Below are positions 1 through 6,207 of a stretch of DNA of 8,442 nucleotides, piece after piece. The DNA lies in NCBI GenBank assembly GCA_047974615.1, contig JBKECM010000079.1:1-8442 (forward strand), in the 5' to 3' direction. The notes under the pieces are model-generated. The model was not told the DNA's origin, did no database searches, and worked only from the letters and a program-made list of their open reading frames with translations. Each line of letters starts with the position of its first letter. The first letter of the stretch is position 1. Source of the stretch: JBKEBX01 sp047974615. GTDB taxonomy: Bacteria; Bacillota; Clostridia; Lachnospirales; CAMZNU01. A program made the translations under genes and the position numbers.

Positions 1-428
1 ATTTATTAGATAATACAAGCTTAGCTGATTTAGTCACATCACTATCTGACGCCCCAGACTTTGATTTGTCACTTTTTGAAATAATCTGCTATATATTATT
101 ATTCCACAAAAATTTCTTGCCGAAATACTTTCATGAACCTTTAGTATTTTCATTTTATGAAAATCTGCTAACGCTGACCGCATTTCTTTGCGGTACCACG
201 TCTTCACATAGCTCATATGATAGTCCAAAAAACTGTCTTATTAAATATACTTTTAATAAAATCTCTATTTCTTTTTTGCTACGTCCTGCCAATCTTTTCT
301 TTTTTATAATAATATGGGCTTATAAGTTCTATCCATACATTTATTGGTAATATTTTATTTATTTCTTCATAAAATTTTTTACAATTTGTATATTTACTTG
401 TTTCTTCTCTAAATAATGATAATTGTAT
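1..428 (-). pseudogene. Broken IS5-family-like transposase, N-terminal part
   Basis: On the minus strand, from about 428, one frame reads QLSLFREETSKYTNCKKFYEEI and continues to PYYYKKEKIGR. This matches my memory of the N-terminus of IS5-type transposases. The frame then hits a TAG at 279-281. The homology-like reading continues in another frame (KKEIEILLKVYLIRQFFGLSYELCE) and shifts again to WYRKEMRSALADF before becoming unrecognisable towards position 1. The codon where ATG is expected, directly before CAATTATCA, reads ATA (426-428), so the start also appears lost. A possible -10 box (TATAAT, preceded by TGA) lies at 451-456 on the same strand. The rest of the element runs off the window. 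I infer a dead transposase; the family is recalled, not searched. Confidence 0.6.
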
Positions 429-498
429 TGGCTCACGTCCTTTTATTTTTATTATATCATTATTTTAGAGATTTTTCATCTATTTTGCAACGTTGCCA
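1..498 (-). mobile_element. Partial, decayed IS5-type insertion sequence (one end present)
   Basis: The element carries the broken transposase at 1-428. Its outer tip on this side is probably near 487-498, where a perfect palindrome GCAACGTTGC (487-496) precedes an AT-rich leader and the transposase promoter-like sequence. The exact boundary and any target duplication cannot be set because the other end is outside the window. Confidence 0.5.
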
Positions 499-744
499 AA
501 TGCAAAGTAATCATTGATTTTTATGTAATATTTAACTCTCTATAATTTTAAAAAAATGATTAAGTATAAAATCAAATTTACACTTAATCATTTTTATTTT
601 TATTTATTAATATCTTTATAATACTTATCCTAAAGTAAATCTCTACTGTACCTACATATTTTTTAATAAATTCTTTTTATTGCAATAACCTAACTCCTTT
701 CACCCTAAGATGTTAAGCAAAAATTTCAATATAAATATTAAATT
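499..744. other. Intergenic region between IS remnant and VOC gene
   Basis: About 250 bp with no supportable gene. It holds the terminator at 552-595. On the minus strand an AAAGGAG motif near 695-701 looks like a Shine-Dalgarno sequence, but the reading after it closes quickly. A following open stretch of about 26 codons has no start codon. It may be the scar of a lost gene, but nothing in it is recognisable. Confidence 0.5.
552..595. terminator. Bidirectional rho-independent terminator
   Basis: A 14-bp perfect stem (552-565 with 582-595, core ATGATTAAGT / ACTTAATCAT) encloses a 16-nt loop. A/T tracts flank both sides, so it can end transcription in either direction. On the minus strand it is the first good terminator downstream of the VOC gene, and so probably of any read-through from cadA. 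Confidence 0.75.
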
Positions 745-1185
745 CTATTTACCATAAACTTTGTCACCAGGGAAATTTAATTGCCATGGTGTACCAAATT
801 TATCTACAAAATAAGCATATTTTTCAGCCCACATTGTTTTTTCAAGTGGCATAATAACAGTTCCACCTTCAGATAACTTATTAAAGGTTTCAGTAATTTC
901 CTTATCAGAATTAAAAATTAAAGTAACACTCATATTATTACCTTTTGTTAATGCAACAGGAGTCATACCAGGTATTACATCTGAAATTTGTATAACAAAA
1001 TCATTTGAACGTACTTCTGTATGCATAACATAATTTTTATATTGTTCAGGTAACGGATGATCAGGATTTGCAGGTAAATCACCAAACTTTAAAACTTGAA
1101 GTTCAGAACCATTTAATGCTTCGTTATAAAAAATAGCTGCTTCTTCAGCTTGACCTTCAAAATTTAAATATACTTGTAATTTCAT
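745..1185 (-). CDS. PhnB-like VOC (glyoxalase-fold) family protein
   Basis: A 146-residue protein, the usual full length for the PhnB-like branch of the vicinal oxygen chelate superfamily. The N-terminus has the family pattern YLNFEGQAEEAAIFY (residues 6-20). A middle HTEV...FVIQISDVIPGM segment (55-74) corresponds to the typical 'MHaxL...LMxSD' strand. The C-terminal WAEKYAYFVDKFGTPWQLNF (119-138) is the hallmark end. Members often bind a metal and are annotated loosely as glyoxalase or bleomycin-resistance-like; the substrate is usually unknown and I assign none. Start: ATG preceded by AAGGAG (1191-1196) at 5 nt. It lies 66 bp downstream of cadA on the same strand with no terminator between, yet has its own promoter at 1220-1248. 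It may therefore be transcribed both alone and with the cad operon. Confidence 0.88.
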   Translation of the reverse strand: MKLQVYLNFEGQAEEAAIFYNEALNGSELQVLKFGDLPANPDHPLPEQYKNYVMHTEVRSNDFVIQISDVIPGMTPVALTKGNNMSVTLIFNSDKEITETFNKLSEGGTVIMPLEKTMWAEKYAYFVDKFGTPWQLNFPGDKVYGK

Positions 1186-1219
1186 AAATACTCCTTAGTA
1201 ATATATATTTTTCATCAAA

Positions 1220-1248
1220 AGTATATCACACTGTATTGATAAAATCAA
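1220..1248 (-). promoter_or_regulatory. Promoter of the VOC gene
   Basis: Minus strand: -35 TTGATT (1243-1248), a 17-bp spacer, then -10 TATACT (1220-1225) preceded by TGA, an extended -10. This is a near-consensus sigma-A promoter about 35 bp upstream of the VOC start codon. The -35 lies inside a 7-bp inverted repeat (TATTGAT / ATCAATA, 1234-1250, 3-nt loop) just after the cadA stop. That repeat lacks a following T tract, so it reads better as a possible operator than as a terminator. Confidence 0.65.
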
Positions 1249-1251
1249 TAT

Positions 1252-3087
1252 TTATTTCATAACTTTCATTGAATTTAAAATGCATAATAAAGCAACACCA
1301 ACATCAGCGAAAACTGCTTCCCACATACTAAACAATCCACCTGCTCCAAGTAAAAGAACAAGTATTTTAATAGTTAACACGAAAATAATATTTTGCTTCA
1401 CAATTTTCAAAGTTTTTTTAGATATTTCAATAGCTTTAGCTACTTTTGAAGGCTCATCAGTCATAATAACAACATCTGCAGTTTCTACAGCAACATCTGA
1501 ACCGACTCCACCCATTGCAAAACCTACGTCAGCACGAGCTAAAACAGGAGCATCGTTTATTCCATCACCCACATAAATAATTTTACCTTTTTTAGTTTTT
1601 CTAGCAAACAAGTCTTCTAATATTTTAAGCTTGTCATGTGGTAAAAGTTCACTATATATTTTTTCTACATCAAGTTTTTCACTTACATCTTTTGCAACCT
1701 CTTTATTATCCCCTGTTAAAATGTAAATATCCTTTATACCCTTTCCTTTTAAGTTTTTAATAGCCATTTTAGAATCATCTTTAATTTGGTCATTAATAAG
1801 AATATAGCCTAAATACTCATTTTTATATCCTATATGTACTACCGTTCCAACGTTTTTTGGGTTGTCATATTCAATTTTGAATTTATCCATTAACTTACTA
1901 TTTCCAACAAGTAAAACTTCATTTTTATACAAAACCTTTGTACCATAACCCGGTAACTCTTCTGCTTGATCTAATAAAGTTAAATCAATTTCTTCTTTAT
2001 TTTCTTTTTTAATAACCTCAGATATAGGATGACTAGAAAAAATTTCACCGTAAGTAGCTAACTTTAATAATTCTTCTTTTTCAATGTTTTTTGGTACAAT
2101 TTCTTGTATAACAAAAATTCCTTTAGTTAAAGTTCCTGTTTTATCAAAAACAACTATTTCAGTTGAGCTTAAAGCCTCTAAAAAGTTACTACCTTTTATT
2201 AAAATTCCTTCTTTTGAAGATGCACCAATCCCACCAAAAAAACCTAAAGGTATAGAAATAACTAAAGCACATGGACATGATATAACTAAAAATGTCAAAG
2301 CTCTATATAGCCAAACTGAAAAATCTTGAGCAAAAAATATAGTAGGAATTATAGCAAGCAAGAATGAACAACCAACAACTAATGGAGTATACACTCTAGC
2401 AAATTTAGTAATAAATTTTTCAGAATTTGATTTTCTAGCACTAGCATTTTCTACAAGTTCTAAGATTTTTGAAACAGTTGAATCCTTAAAGCTTTTAGTT
2501 GTTTTTATTGTAATTACACCACTTAAATTTACACAGCCTGAAAGTACTTCTGAATCTTTAAAAACATCAACGGGTAATGATTCTCCTGTTAAATTTGAAG
2601 TGTTTAATGAACTTGTACCTTCGATAATAATACCATCTAAAGGTATTTTTTCAAAAGGTTTTACAACAATTATACTATCTACTTCAACTTTACTTGGATC
2701 AACTTTTTTTATTTCATTATCAATCTTTAAGTTTGCAAATTCAGGTTTAATTTCTAAAAGTGCTTTAATTGATTTTCTCGATTTATTTACTGCATAATCT
2801 TGGAACAATTCACCTACTTGAAAAAAAAGCATAACTGCAACAGCCTCATGGTACTCACCTATTGCAAAGGCACCAATAGTTGCAATGCTCATTAAAAAAT
2901 TCTCATCTAACATATTACCTTTAACTACGTTTTTTATTGCATCTACAACTACATCACCACCAACAATAATGTAACTTATAATAAAAATCAATAGTGTTAT
3001 TTCATTTTTTGGAAAAACAATAAATATACCTAAAATATAAACAATTAGTCCAATTAAAATTTTAATAATTCTTTTTTTATCAACCAT
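1252..3087 (-). CDS. cadA: Zn/Cd/Pb-exporting P1B-type ATPase lacking an N-terminal HMA domain
   Basis: A 611-residue membrane ATPase that pumps divalent soft metals (Cd, Zn, Pb) out of the cytoplasm. Motifs in order: N-terminal membrane helices (about 7-95); actuator loop with TGES (167-170); the ion-binding helix with SCPCALV (CPC at 271-273); DKTGT with the phosphorylated aspartate at 315; the P1B-specific HP dipeptide (353-354); TGD (458-460); and GDGINDAP (507-514). In the last helices a lysine (574) and an aspartate in FADVG (595) match the K and D of the ZntA-type (P1B-2) site, favouring Zn/Cd/Pb over Cu. Typical CadA proteins carry one or two HMA domains at the N-terminus; this one starts directly at the membrane region. 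Translation probably couples to the HMA gene: its stop lies 2 nt before this ATG, and the AAGGAA site sits in the HMA gene's last codons. Exact metal preference is inferred. Confidence 0.95.
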   Translation of the reverse strand: MVDKKRIIKILIGLIVYILGIFIVFPKNEITLLIFIISYIIVGGDVVVDAIKNVVKGNMLDENFLMSIATIGAFAIGEYHEAVAVMLFFQVGELFQDYAVNKSRKSIKALLEIKPEFANLKIDNEIKKVDPSKVEVDSIIVVKPFEKIPLDGIIIEGTSSLNTSNLTGESLPVDVFKDSEVLSGCVNLSGVITIKTTKSFKDSTVSKILELVENASARKSNSEKFITKFARVYTPLVVGCSFLLAIIPTIFFAQDFSVWLYRALTFLVISCPCALVISIPLGFFGGIGASSKEGILIKGSNFLEALSSTEIVVFDKTGTLTKGIFVIQEIVPKNIEKEELLKLATYGEIFSSHPISEVIKKENKEEIDLTLLDQAEELPGYGTKVLYKNEVLLVGNSKLMDKFKIEYDNPKNVGTVVHIGYKNEYLGYILINDQIKDDSKMAIKNLKGKGIKDIYILTGDNKEVAKDVSEKLDVEKIYSELLPHDKLKILEDLFARKTKKGKIIYVGDGINDAPVLARADVGFAMGGVGSDVAVETADVVIMTDEPSKVAKAIEISKKTLKIVKQNIIFVLTIKILVLLLGAGGLFSMWEAVFADVGVALLCILNSMKVMK

Positions 3088-3089
3088 AA

Positions 3090-3311
3090 TTATATTTCCT
3101 TTAAACTAATATTCTTACTCTGCTTTTGTACTTTTTTAAGCACCTCTTCATAAATATCTTTTTCTTTTTCATCTGAAACAGAATAAATAAGTTTTTCGGT
3201 TAAAAAATTTATATTAACATCATTTATACCTTTTATCTTACTAATATTTCTCTCCAATTTACTAGCACAATTTGCACAGTCAATTCCAGTTATTTCAAAT
3301 TTTTTTAACAT
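3090..3311 (-). CDS. Stand-alone HMA-domain metal-binding protein (small metallochaperone-like)
   Basis: A 73-residue, single-domain protein with the ferredoxin-like HMA fold signature. The metal loop GIDCANCASKLE has cysteines at 12 and 15 and an aspartate just before the first. A DCxxC loop is typical of the Zn/Cd/Pb ATPase HMA domains, whereas copper chaperones usually have MxCxxC. The start was set at the ATG at 3311, preceded by GGAGGG (3318-3323) at 6 nt. An upstream in-frame ATG at 3332 lies before that site and overlaps cadC, so it is unlikely. The gene sits between cadC and cadA, 2 nt from cadA, and probably supplies in trans the domain that CadA lacks, delivering metal or sensing it for the pump. 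That role is inferred from context. Confidence 0.9.
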   Translation of the reverse strand: MLKKFEITGIDCANCASKLERNISKIKGINDVNINFLTEKLIYSVSDEKEKDIYEEVLKKVQKQSKNISLKEI

Positions 3312-3317
3312 AATTAT

Positions 3318-3323
3318 CCCTCC
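3318..3323 (-). promoter_or_regulatory. Ribosome binding site that sets the HMA gene start
   Basis: GGAGGG on the minus strand, 6 nt before the ATG at 3311 and 1 nt beyond the cadC stop. It supports the shorter 73-residue product over a start at 3332, and suggests reinitiation after cadC. Confidence 0.7.
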
Positions 3324-3324
3324 A

Positions 3325-3687
3325 TTATTCATTAATATGATTTAAGCCTTGTTTTAATATGTTTTCAATATGATTATCATCTAAAGAGTAAAAAATAGAT
3401 TTACCTTCACGTTTGAATTTTACTAATTTATTATGCTTTAAAACTCTAAGTTGATGTGATACAGCTGATTGACTTACGTTAAGTACAGTTGCAATATCAC
3501 AAACACATAATTCTTTTATTGATAATGCATATAAAATTCTTATTCTGGTTGAATCACCAAAAACCTTAAAAAATTCAGCTAAATCATATAGTTTTTCAAG
3601 TTCAGGCAATGATGAATTTACTTCATCAATGAAATTATTGTGTTGACACCAAGCATCACATTGTACATTTTCTTCAAAATCTTTCAT
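3325..3687 (-). CDS. cadC: ArsR/SmtB-family metal-sensing repressor CadC
   Basis: A 120-residue winged-helix repressor that binds DNA without metal and lets go on binding Cd, Pb, Zn or similar. The recognition helix region is NVSQSAVSHQLRVLKHNKLV, followed by a wing (FKREGKSIFYSL). Numbering from the ATG at 3687, the cysteine (alpha3N) site is complete: Cys10 and Cys14 in the N-terminal arm plus Cys61 and Cys63 in ELCVCD. The second (alpha5) site is also complete as D-x-H-x10-H-x-x-E: Asp104, His106, His117, Glu120. The start was chosen because GGAGG (3693-3697) lies 5 nt before it; the GTG at 3699 overlaps that site and is unlikely to start translation. First gene of the cadC-HMA-cadA operon, with a matching operator at 3700-3723, so autoregulation is expected. 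Confidence 0.95.
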   Translation of the reverse strand: MKDFEENVQCDAWCQHNNFIDEVNSSLPELEKLYDLAEFFKVFGDSTRIRILYALSIKELCVCDIATVLNVSQSAVSHQLRVLKHNKLVKFKREGKSIFYSLDDNHIENILKQGLNHINE

Positions 3688-3692
3688 AAACA

Positions 3693-3697
3693 CCTCC
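3693..3697 (-). promoter_or_regulatory. Ribosome binding site that sets the cadC start
   Basis: GGAGG on the minus strand, 5 nt before the ATG at 3687. An alternative GTG at 3697-3699 shares bases with it, so the ATG is the credible start. Confidence 0.75.
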
Positions 3698-3699
3698 AC

Positions 3700-3723
3700 A
3701 CATATGAATAACTATTCATATGT
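3700..3723. promoter_or_regulatory. Probable CadC operator
   Basis: A perfect inverted repeat of two 11-bp arms (left arm ACATATGAATA, 3700-3710) around a 2-bp centre, ending at 3723. Long arms with a 2-bp centre and the core ATATGAATA / TATTCATAT are typical of ArsR/SmtB operators. It lies between the cadC -10 box and its ribosome binding site, covering the expected transcription start, which suits repression by blocking RNA polymerase. Confidence 0.8.
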
Positions 3724-3727
3724 TCAT

Positions 3728-3756
3728 ATAATAGCATTTATATAAAAAATTGTCAA
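3728..3756 (-). promoter_or_regulatory. Promoter of the cadC-HMA-cadA operon
   Basis: Minus strand: consensus -35 TTGACA (3751-3756), 17-bp spacer, -10 TATTAT (3728-3733) preceded by TGC (extended -10). A short palindrome AGTGTTTACACT (3756-3767) abuts the -35 on its upstream side. This is the strongest promoter-like sequence in the window and is followed directly by the operator. Confidence 0.85.
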
Positions 3757-3966
3757 GTGTTTACACTAAAAAAACAACTAAAAATAAATTACAAAACTAA
3801 TAGAAAAAAGTATTTTTTTTTTAATATAACGATTAAATTAGTCTTTATTGCATAAAAAAAAACAATAGCAACTAAAAAATTTTTTATTATAAAATATTTT
3901 GGTTATTTTAACTAAATTTGAAGATTTTGGACTTAATTCAATAATTTAGTTTTAAATATTTTCTTC
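3757..3966. other. AT-rich divergent intergenic region
   Basis: Part of a gap of more than 300 bp between cadC and the exchanger. No gene is supportable. The only structure I see, apart from the promoters described separately, is a 9-bp inverted repeat AACTAAATT / AATTTAGTT (3910-3918 and 3943-3951) with a 24-nt loop. It lies upstream of the exchanger's likely promoter, so it is not part of its leader if that promoter is right. Function unknown. Confidence 0.45.
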
Positions 3967-3995
3967 TTTACATAATATTGTAAATATGGTATAAA
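3967..3995 (+). promoter_or_regulatory. Promoter of the Na+/Ca2+ exchanger gene
   Basis: -35 TTTACA (3967-3972), 17-bp spacer, -10 TATAAA (3990-3995) preceded by TGG (extended -10). An inverted repeat TTTACA / TGTAAA (3967-3972 and 3979-3984) includes the -35. The predicted leader is short, about 20-25 nt. Confidence 0.65.
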
Positions 3996-4004
3996 TAATT
4001 ATCA
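3990..4004. promoter_or_regulatory. Possible Fur-superfamily box over the exchanger -10
   Basis: The 15-bp sequence TATAAATAATTATCA matches the 7-1-7 Fur-type consensus TGATAATNATTATCA at 11 of 14 informative positions, with the right half-site exact. It overlaps the -10 box, so a bound Fur/Zur/PerR-like protein would repress. In such AT-rich DNA a chance match is quite possible. Confidence 0.3.
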
Positions 4005-4023
4005 TTAAAAAAGGAGCTAATTT

Positions 4024-4968
4024 ATGGTATATATTTTATTAATTTTAGGTTTCGCATTATTAGTATATGGTGCAGATTTTTTTGTTTCAGGTGCATCATC
4101 TATAGCTAAAAAAATGAATATTTCAAACTTAGTTATAGGTTTAACTGTTGTTGCTTTTGGTACATCAGCACCAGAATTATCTGTTAGTACCCTTGCAGCT
4201 TTAAACGGTCAAAACTCAATAGCTATAAGTAACGTTTTAGGTTCAAATATTTTTAACATTTTAGTAGTTCTTGGTATTTGTGCATTAATAGTGCCTATTA
4301 ATGTTGAACCAAGTATTCTTAAAAAAGAAATACCAATTGCAGTAGCATCATCTTTATTATTATTTATTTTACTTTCAGACGCCTTAATAACAGGGTCACA
4401 AAATTTACTTTCAAGATTTGATGGTATTATACTGCTAATAGGTTTTATTTCGTTTATGGTTTTTGTACTAAAGTCAGCAAAAAACCCGACCAATCAAAAC
4501 ACAGCTGAGGAAGTCGTGGAAATATCAACACCTAAAAGTATATTTAAAGTAGTACTTGGGCTTTTTGCAGTTGTTTTTGGTGGCGATTTAGTAGTAGATA
4601 ATGCAACAATCATCGCACTTTCTTTTGGAGTTTCAGAAACAATAATCGGTTTAACTATTGTAGCTATTGGTACAAGTTTACCGGAACTTGTAACTAGTGT
4701 TGTAGCTTGTCGTAAAGGTAATTCTGATATGGCAATAGGTAACGTAATTGGCTCAAATATCTTTAATATACTTATGATACTTGGTCTTAGTTCAATTATA
4801 TCCCCCCTTGCCATAGAAGATGTAGCGATTATTGACTCCCTTATATTAATAGTTTTTACAGTTATAGCTTTATTGATGGGTACTACAAAAAACAAAATTT
4901 CACGTATTGAAGGACTAATATTGATTTGTTGTTTTATAGGTTATAATTTTTATATATTTAATAGATAA
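4024..4968 (+). CDS. CaCA-family Na+/Ca2+ (cation) exchanger, YrbG-like
   Basis: A 314-residue polytopic membrane protein of the calcium/cation antiporter superfamily, which exports Ca2+ (or a related cation) in exchange for Na+ or H+. Both inverted alpha-repeats are intact. Alpha-1 has GTSAPELSVS (46-55) and AISNVLGSNIFNI (67-79). Alpha-2 has GTSLPELVTS (216-225) and IGNVIGSNIFNIL (238-250). The glutamates in the two GTSxPEL motifs are the expected cation ligands. A hydrophilic loop of about 25 residues (150-175) separates the halves, as usual in this family. The start is an ATG with AAGGAG (4011-4016) 7 nt upstream. It is monocistronic, divergent from the cad operon, and ends at a strong terminator. 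The exact cation is not readable from sequence; a role beside Cd/Zn export is contextual only. Confidence 0.93.
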   Translation: MVYILLILGFALLVYGADFFVSGASSIAKKMNISNLVIGLTVVAFGTSAPELSVSTLAALNGQNSIAISNVLGSNIFNILVVLGICALIVPINVEPSILKKEIPIAVASSLLLFILLSDALITGSQNLLSRFDGIILLIGFISFMVFVLKSAKNPTNQNTAEEVVEISTPKSIFKVVLGLFAVVFGGDLVVDNATIIALSFGVSETIIGLTIVAIGTSLPELVTSVVACRKGNSDMAIGNVIGSNIFNILMILGLSSIISPLAIEDVAIIDSLILIVFTVIALLMGTTKNKISRIEGLILICCFIGYNFYIFNR

Positions 4969-4972
4969 TCTA

Positions 4973-5010
4973 AAAAAAATTACTATACAAAAGAGTATAG
5001 TAATTTTTTT
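4973..5010. terminator. Strong bidirectional terminator after the exchanger gene
   Basis: A perfect 16-bp stem: seven A's plus TTACTATAC (4973-4988) pairs with GTATAGTAA plus seven T's (4995-5010), around a 6-nt loop. It starts 4 nt past the exchanger stop codon and can act in both directions. Confidence 0.9.
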
Positions 5011-5039
5011 ATTGTAACTGAGCATATATTTTACACAAT

Positions 5040-5073
5040 AAAAACGTAGTAGCCTATTAGCTCCTACGTTTTT
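5040..5073. terminator. Second bidirectional terminator, serving the PepSY side
   Basis: Ten base pairs (AAAAACGTAG, 5040-5049, with CTACGTTTTT, 5064-5073), one T/C mismatch, then three more pairs (AGC/GCT) around the loop CTATTA. It ends in five T's on both strands. On the minus strand it lies 80 bp past the PepSY lipoprotein stop and is the likely end of that transcript. Confidence 0.8.
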
Positions 5074-5152
5074 AAATCTAACTTATGTAGTCATTACATT
5101 TCTCTAATCATTTAATCAAAATAGCCTATTTTAAAAAAATTAAAAATATAAA

Positions 5153-6199
5153 TTAATCATTATCCATATCATATTCACGAATATCACCAGTTTGAGCATC
5201 AAGTTCGTAATTGTATTCAGTTCTACCTACATTAAATTCTATATCATACACTTGTATTCCATCTTCATAGTCTATTTCAAATTTAATAAAATTAACATCT
5301 GATTCATTTAGACCTGCATGTGTTAATGCAATTTCCTTTGCACTAGTTTCATCTATTACTGTACCATCGCCTGAAGTAGTAGCTGTAGTTGAATTATAAT
5401 TTTCGATATCAGAGTCAAAGGAAACAACATCACCAGTAGCTGAATCTATTTCATAATCATATTCAATATTGCCAACATAAAATTCTACATCATAAACTTT
5501 TCTTCCATCTTCACTATCGATTTTTGATTTAATAAATGTAGCATCTGCCTCATTTTGACCTGCATGTGTTAATGCTATTTCTTTTGCACGAGTTTCATCT
5601 ATTGAAGTACTATCTGTTGAAGTAGTAGTACTTTCGTTATTTGACGTTGTGTTAGCACCATAGCTTTCGATATCAGAGTCAAAGGAAACAACATCACCAG
5701 TAGCTGAGTCTATTTCATAATCATATTCAACATTGCCAACATAAAATTCTACATCATAAACCTTTCTGCCGTCTTCATTATCGATTTTTGATTTAATAAA
5801 TGTAACATCTGCTTCATTTTGACCTGCATGTGTTAATGCTATTTCTTTTGCACGAGTTTCATCTATTGAAGTGCTTTCCGTTGAAGTAGTATTTATTGCA
5901 GCAGTAACGCTTTCGATATCAGAATCAAAAGATTTCACATCTCCATTATAAGCATCAATTTCATAATCGTATTCTGTAGTACCAACATAAAATTCTACGT
6001 CATAAACTTTTAGACCATCTTCATTATCAGTTGATGCTTTTATAAAAGTAACATCTGCCTCGTTTTGACCTGCATGAGCTAAAGCGATTTCTTTTGCTTT
6101 ATCTTCACCGATTTTTGTTGCAGTATTACTTGTGTTACTACAACTTGCTAATACAACTACACTCGCTATTGTTAATGTACTATAAATTAATTTTTTCAT
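5153..6199 (-). CDS. Lipoprotein with four tandem PepSY domains
   Basis: A 348-residue secreted, membrane-anchored protein. The signal peptide MKKLIYSTLTIASVVVLASC ends in the lipobox LASC, with the lipidated cysteine at 20. Four PepSY-type repeats follow, each beginning AKEIAL.HAG.NE and containing the core VYD(V/I)EF.VG..EY.YE(L/I)D...GD. They start near residues 35, 117, 205 and 287, separated by Ser/Thr-rich linkers. The repeats are strongly acidic. PepSY domains are known as protease-inhibitor or protease-associated modules and are common in Gram-positive envelope proteins; the function here is not known. Start: the ATG at 6199 has GGAGG (6208-6212) 8 nt upstream, whereas the ATG at 6214 overlaps that site. 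It lies downstream of the kinase on the same strand, so it is a likely target or partner of that two-component system. Repeats 2 and 3 are nearly identical in DNA. Confidence 0.92.
   Translation of the reverse strand: MKKLIYSTLTIASVVVLASCSNTSNTATKIGEDKAKEIALAHAGQNEADVTFIKASTDNEDGLKVYDVEFYVGTTEYDYEIDAYNGDVKSFDSDIESVTAAINTTSTESTSIDETRAKEIALTHAGQNEADVTFIKSKIDNEDGRKVYDVEFYVGNVEYDYEIDSATGDVVSFDSDIESYGANTTSNNESTTTSTDSTSIDETRAKEIALTHAGQNEADATFIKSKIDSEDGRKVYDVEFYVGNIEYDYEIDSATGDVVSFDSDIENYNSTTATTSGDGTVIDETSAKEIALTHAGLNESDVNFIKFEIDYEDGIQVYDIEFNVGRTEYNYELDAQTGDIREYDMDND
5401..5627 (-). repeat. PepSY repeat 3, copy of a recent internal duplication
   Basis: This 227-bp block matches 5665-5891 with no gaps and, by hand count, 11 mismatches (about 95% identity), at a period of 264 bp (88 codons). 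Repeats 1 and 4 are clearly more divergent. Confidence 0.88.
5665..5891 (-). repeat. PepSY repeat 2, copy of a recent internal duplication
   Basis: Partner of the block at 5401-5627, displaced by 264 bp. The in-frame period means gain or loss of a unit keeps the lipoprotein readable. Confidence 0.88.
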
Positions 6200-6207
6200 A
6201 ATATTTT

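Noticed and set aside
66..350. A plus-strand open frame of 94 codons at the left edge
   Set aside because: It lies antisense to the broken transposase, has no ribosome binding site and gives a low-complexity product rich in Phe, Ile and Leu.
1234..1250. A terminator between cadA and the VOC gene
   Set aside because: The 7-bp hairpin has no T tract after it on the minus strand and overlaps the -35 of a good promoter.
1280..2797. Several plus-strand open frames opposite cadA
   Set aside because: They are antisense shadows of a clear ATPase gene, with no ribosome binding sites or recognisable products.
3757..4023. A metal riboswitch (for example yybP-ykoY, Mn) upstream of the exchanger
   Set aside because: The likely promoter at 3967-3995 leaves a leader of about 20-25 nt, and I see none of the conserved loops of such a riboswitch.
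4209..4895. Minus-strand open frames opposite the exchanger gene
   Set aside because: They mirror the membrane-helix codons of the exchanger; there is no ribosome binding site or family signature.
5118..5132. A terminator right after the PepSY gene (AAAATA / TATTTT)
   Set aside because: The stem is only six A/T pairs with no following T tract on the minus strand; the hairpin at 5040-5073 is far better.
5401..5891. CRISPR-like or other non-coding tandem repeats
   Set aside because: The repeats are 227 bp long, in frame and encode PepSY domains; there are no short repeats with unique spacers.
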